NCBI RefSeq assembly: GCF_019209935.1
Contig: NZ_JAHUTN010000002.1
Coordinates: forward strand, 248,001 to 312,000
Reading direction: 5' to 3'
Source of the DNA: Corynebacterium sp. TAE3-ERU16
GTDB lineage: Bacteria; Actinomycetota; Actinomycetes; Mycobacteriales; Mycobacteriaceae
Length of the DNA: 64,000 nt
Shown piece by piece: positions 63,887 to 64,000 of this stretch; positions within the stretch are counted from its first letter, which is position 1; every line of letters begins with the position of its first letter. The notes under the pieces are model-generated. The model ran no database searches, had not been told where the DNA came from, and saw only the letters and a program-made list of their open reading frames with translations. The position numbers were made by a program, and so were the translations under genes.

Positions 63887-63910
63887 GACCGATCGGCCGG
63901 AAAGCGCTGT

Positions 63911-64000
63911 CTAGCGCTCCTGGCCCGGCTTCTTGAAGGGGAAGCCCAGCTCGCGGAGCAGGGCACGGCCTTCATCGTTGTTCGTCGCCGTTGTGACTAC
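63911..64000 (-). CDS. rplE: 50S ribosomal protein L5, C-terminal end (partial)
   Basis: The last 29 residues before the window edge read VVTTATNNDEGRALLRELGF then PFKKPGQER and stop at TAG, matching the conserved C-terminus of L5. The rest of the gene lies outside. Confidence 0.9.
   Translation of the reverse strand, partial: VVTTATNNDEGRALLRELGFPFKKPGQER

Overview
The window is high-GC actinobacterial DNA and looks like a Corynebacterium or a close relative in the Mycobacteriales. The evidence is gene order. Read from left to right it follows the Mycobacterium tuberculosis block Rv3413c-Rv3462c: rsdA-sigD, groEL1-groES, tsaD-rimI-tsaB-tsaE, alr, nnr, glmS, an alpha/beta-hydrolase, two Rv3439c/Rv3440c-like genes, glmM, rpsI-rplM, an ESX-4 type VII secretion locus, truA, rplQ-rpoA-rpsD-rpsK-rpsM and infA. 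Several genes also have a -10 hexamer 6-8 nt before the start codon, the leaderless layout common in this group. Almost all genes are on the minus strand. The exceptions are the alpha/beta-hydrolase, eccD-mycP and one tiny reading frame.

Region 1-12.6 kb is a stress block. It holds the sigma factor SigD with its membrane anti-sigma partner (cut by the window edge), GroES/GroEL1 under a promoter overlapped by a perfect CIRCE element, and, between groEL1 and sigD, an unusual cassette. The cassette is an HSP90-family ATPase translationally coupled to a ~890-residue TPR-like protein, followed by two tandem copies of a two-gene YbjN-domain pair. A secreted cutinase-PKD fusion lies beyond groES.

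Region 12.7-19.5 kb carries the tRNA t6A genes (tsaD, tsaB, tsaE) with rimI, alanine racemase and the NAD(P)HX repair enzyme. A 286-residue protein with a serpin-like C-terminal signature is inserted between tsaE and tsaB. Region 19.5-20.4 kb is a toxin-first HigBA-type toxin-antitoxin module with two palindromic operator candidates. An MFS exporter and glmS follow.

Region 23.8-43.4 kb holds a nucleophile-less alpha/beta-hydrolase homologue, a small operon of hypothetical genes, glmM, rpsI-rplM with a strong promoter and long leader, and the complete ESX-4-like locus (two WXG100 proteins, a Rv3446c-type protein, fused EccC, EccD, MycP, EccB; no EccE and no EccA). A large polytopic membrane protein follows.

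Region 43.5-64 kb is translation-rich: truA, the alpha operon, infA, an L,D-transpeptidase, map-adk-secY, a TSUP permease and the spc operon (rplO-rpmD-rpsE-rplR-rplF-rpsH). The ribosomal operon is split between rpsH and rplE (cut by the right edge) by about 7.2 kb of accessory genes: a PAP2 phosphatase, a CUT2-type sugar ABC transporter, and a beta-lactamase-fold lipoprotein with an ArsR-type regulator under a perfect 26-bp palindrome, plus a formyltransferase. The lipoprotein gene appears to lack a normal start codon for its signal peptide. I saw no rRNA, tRNA, insertion sequence or CRISPR array.
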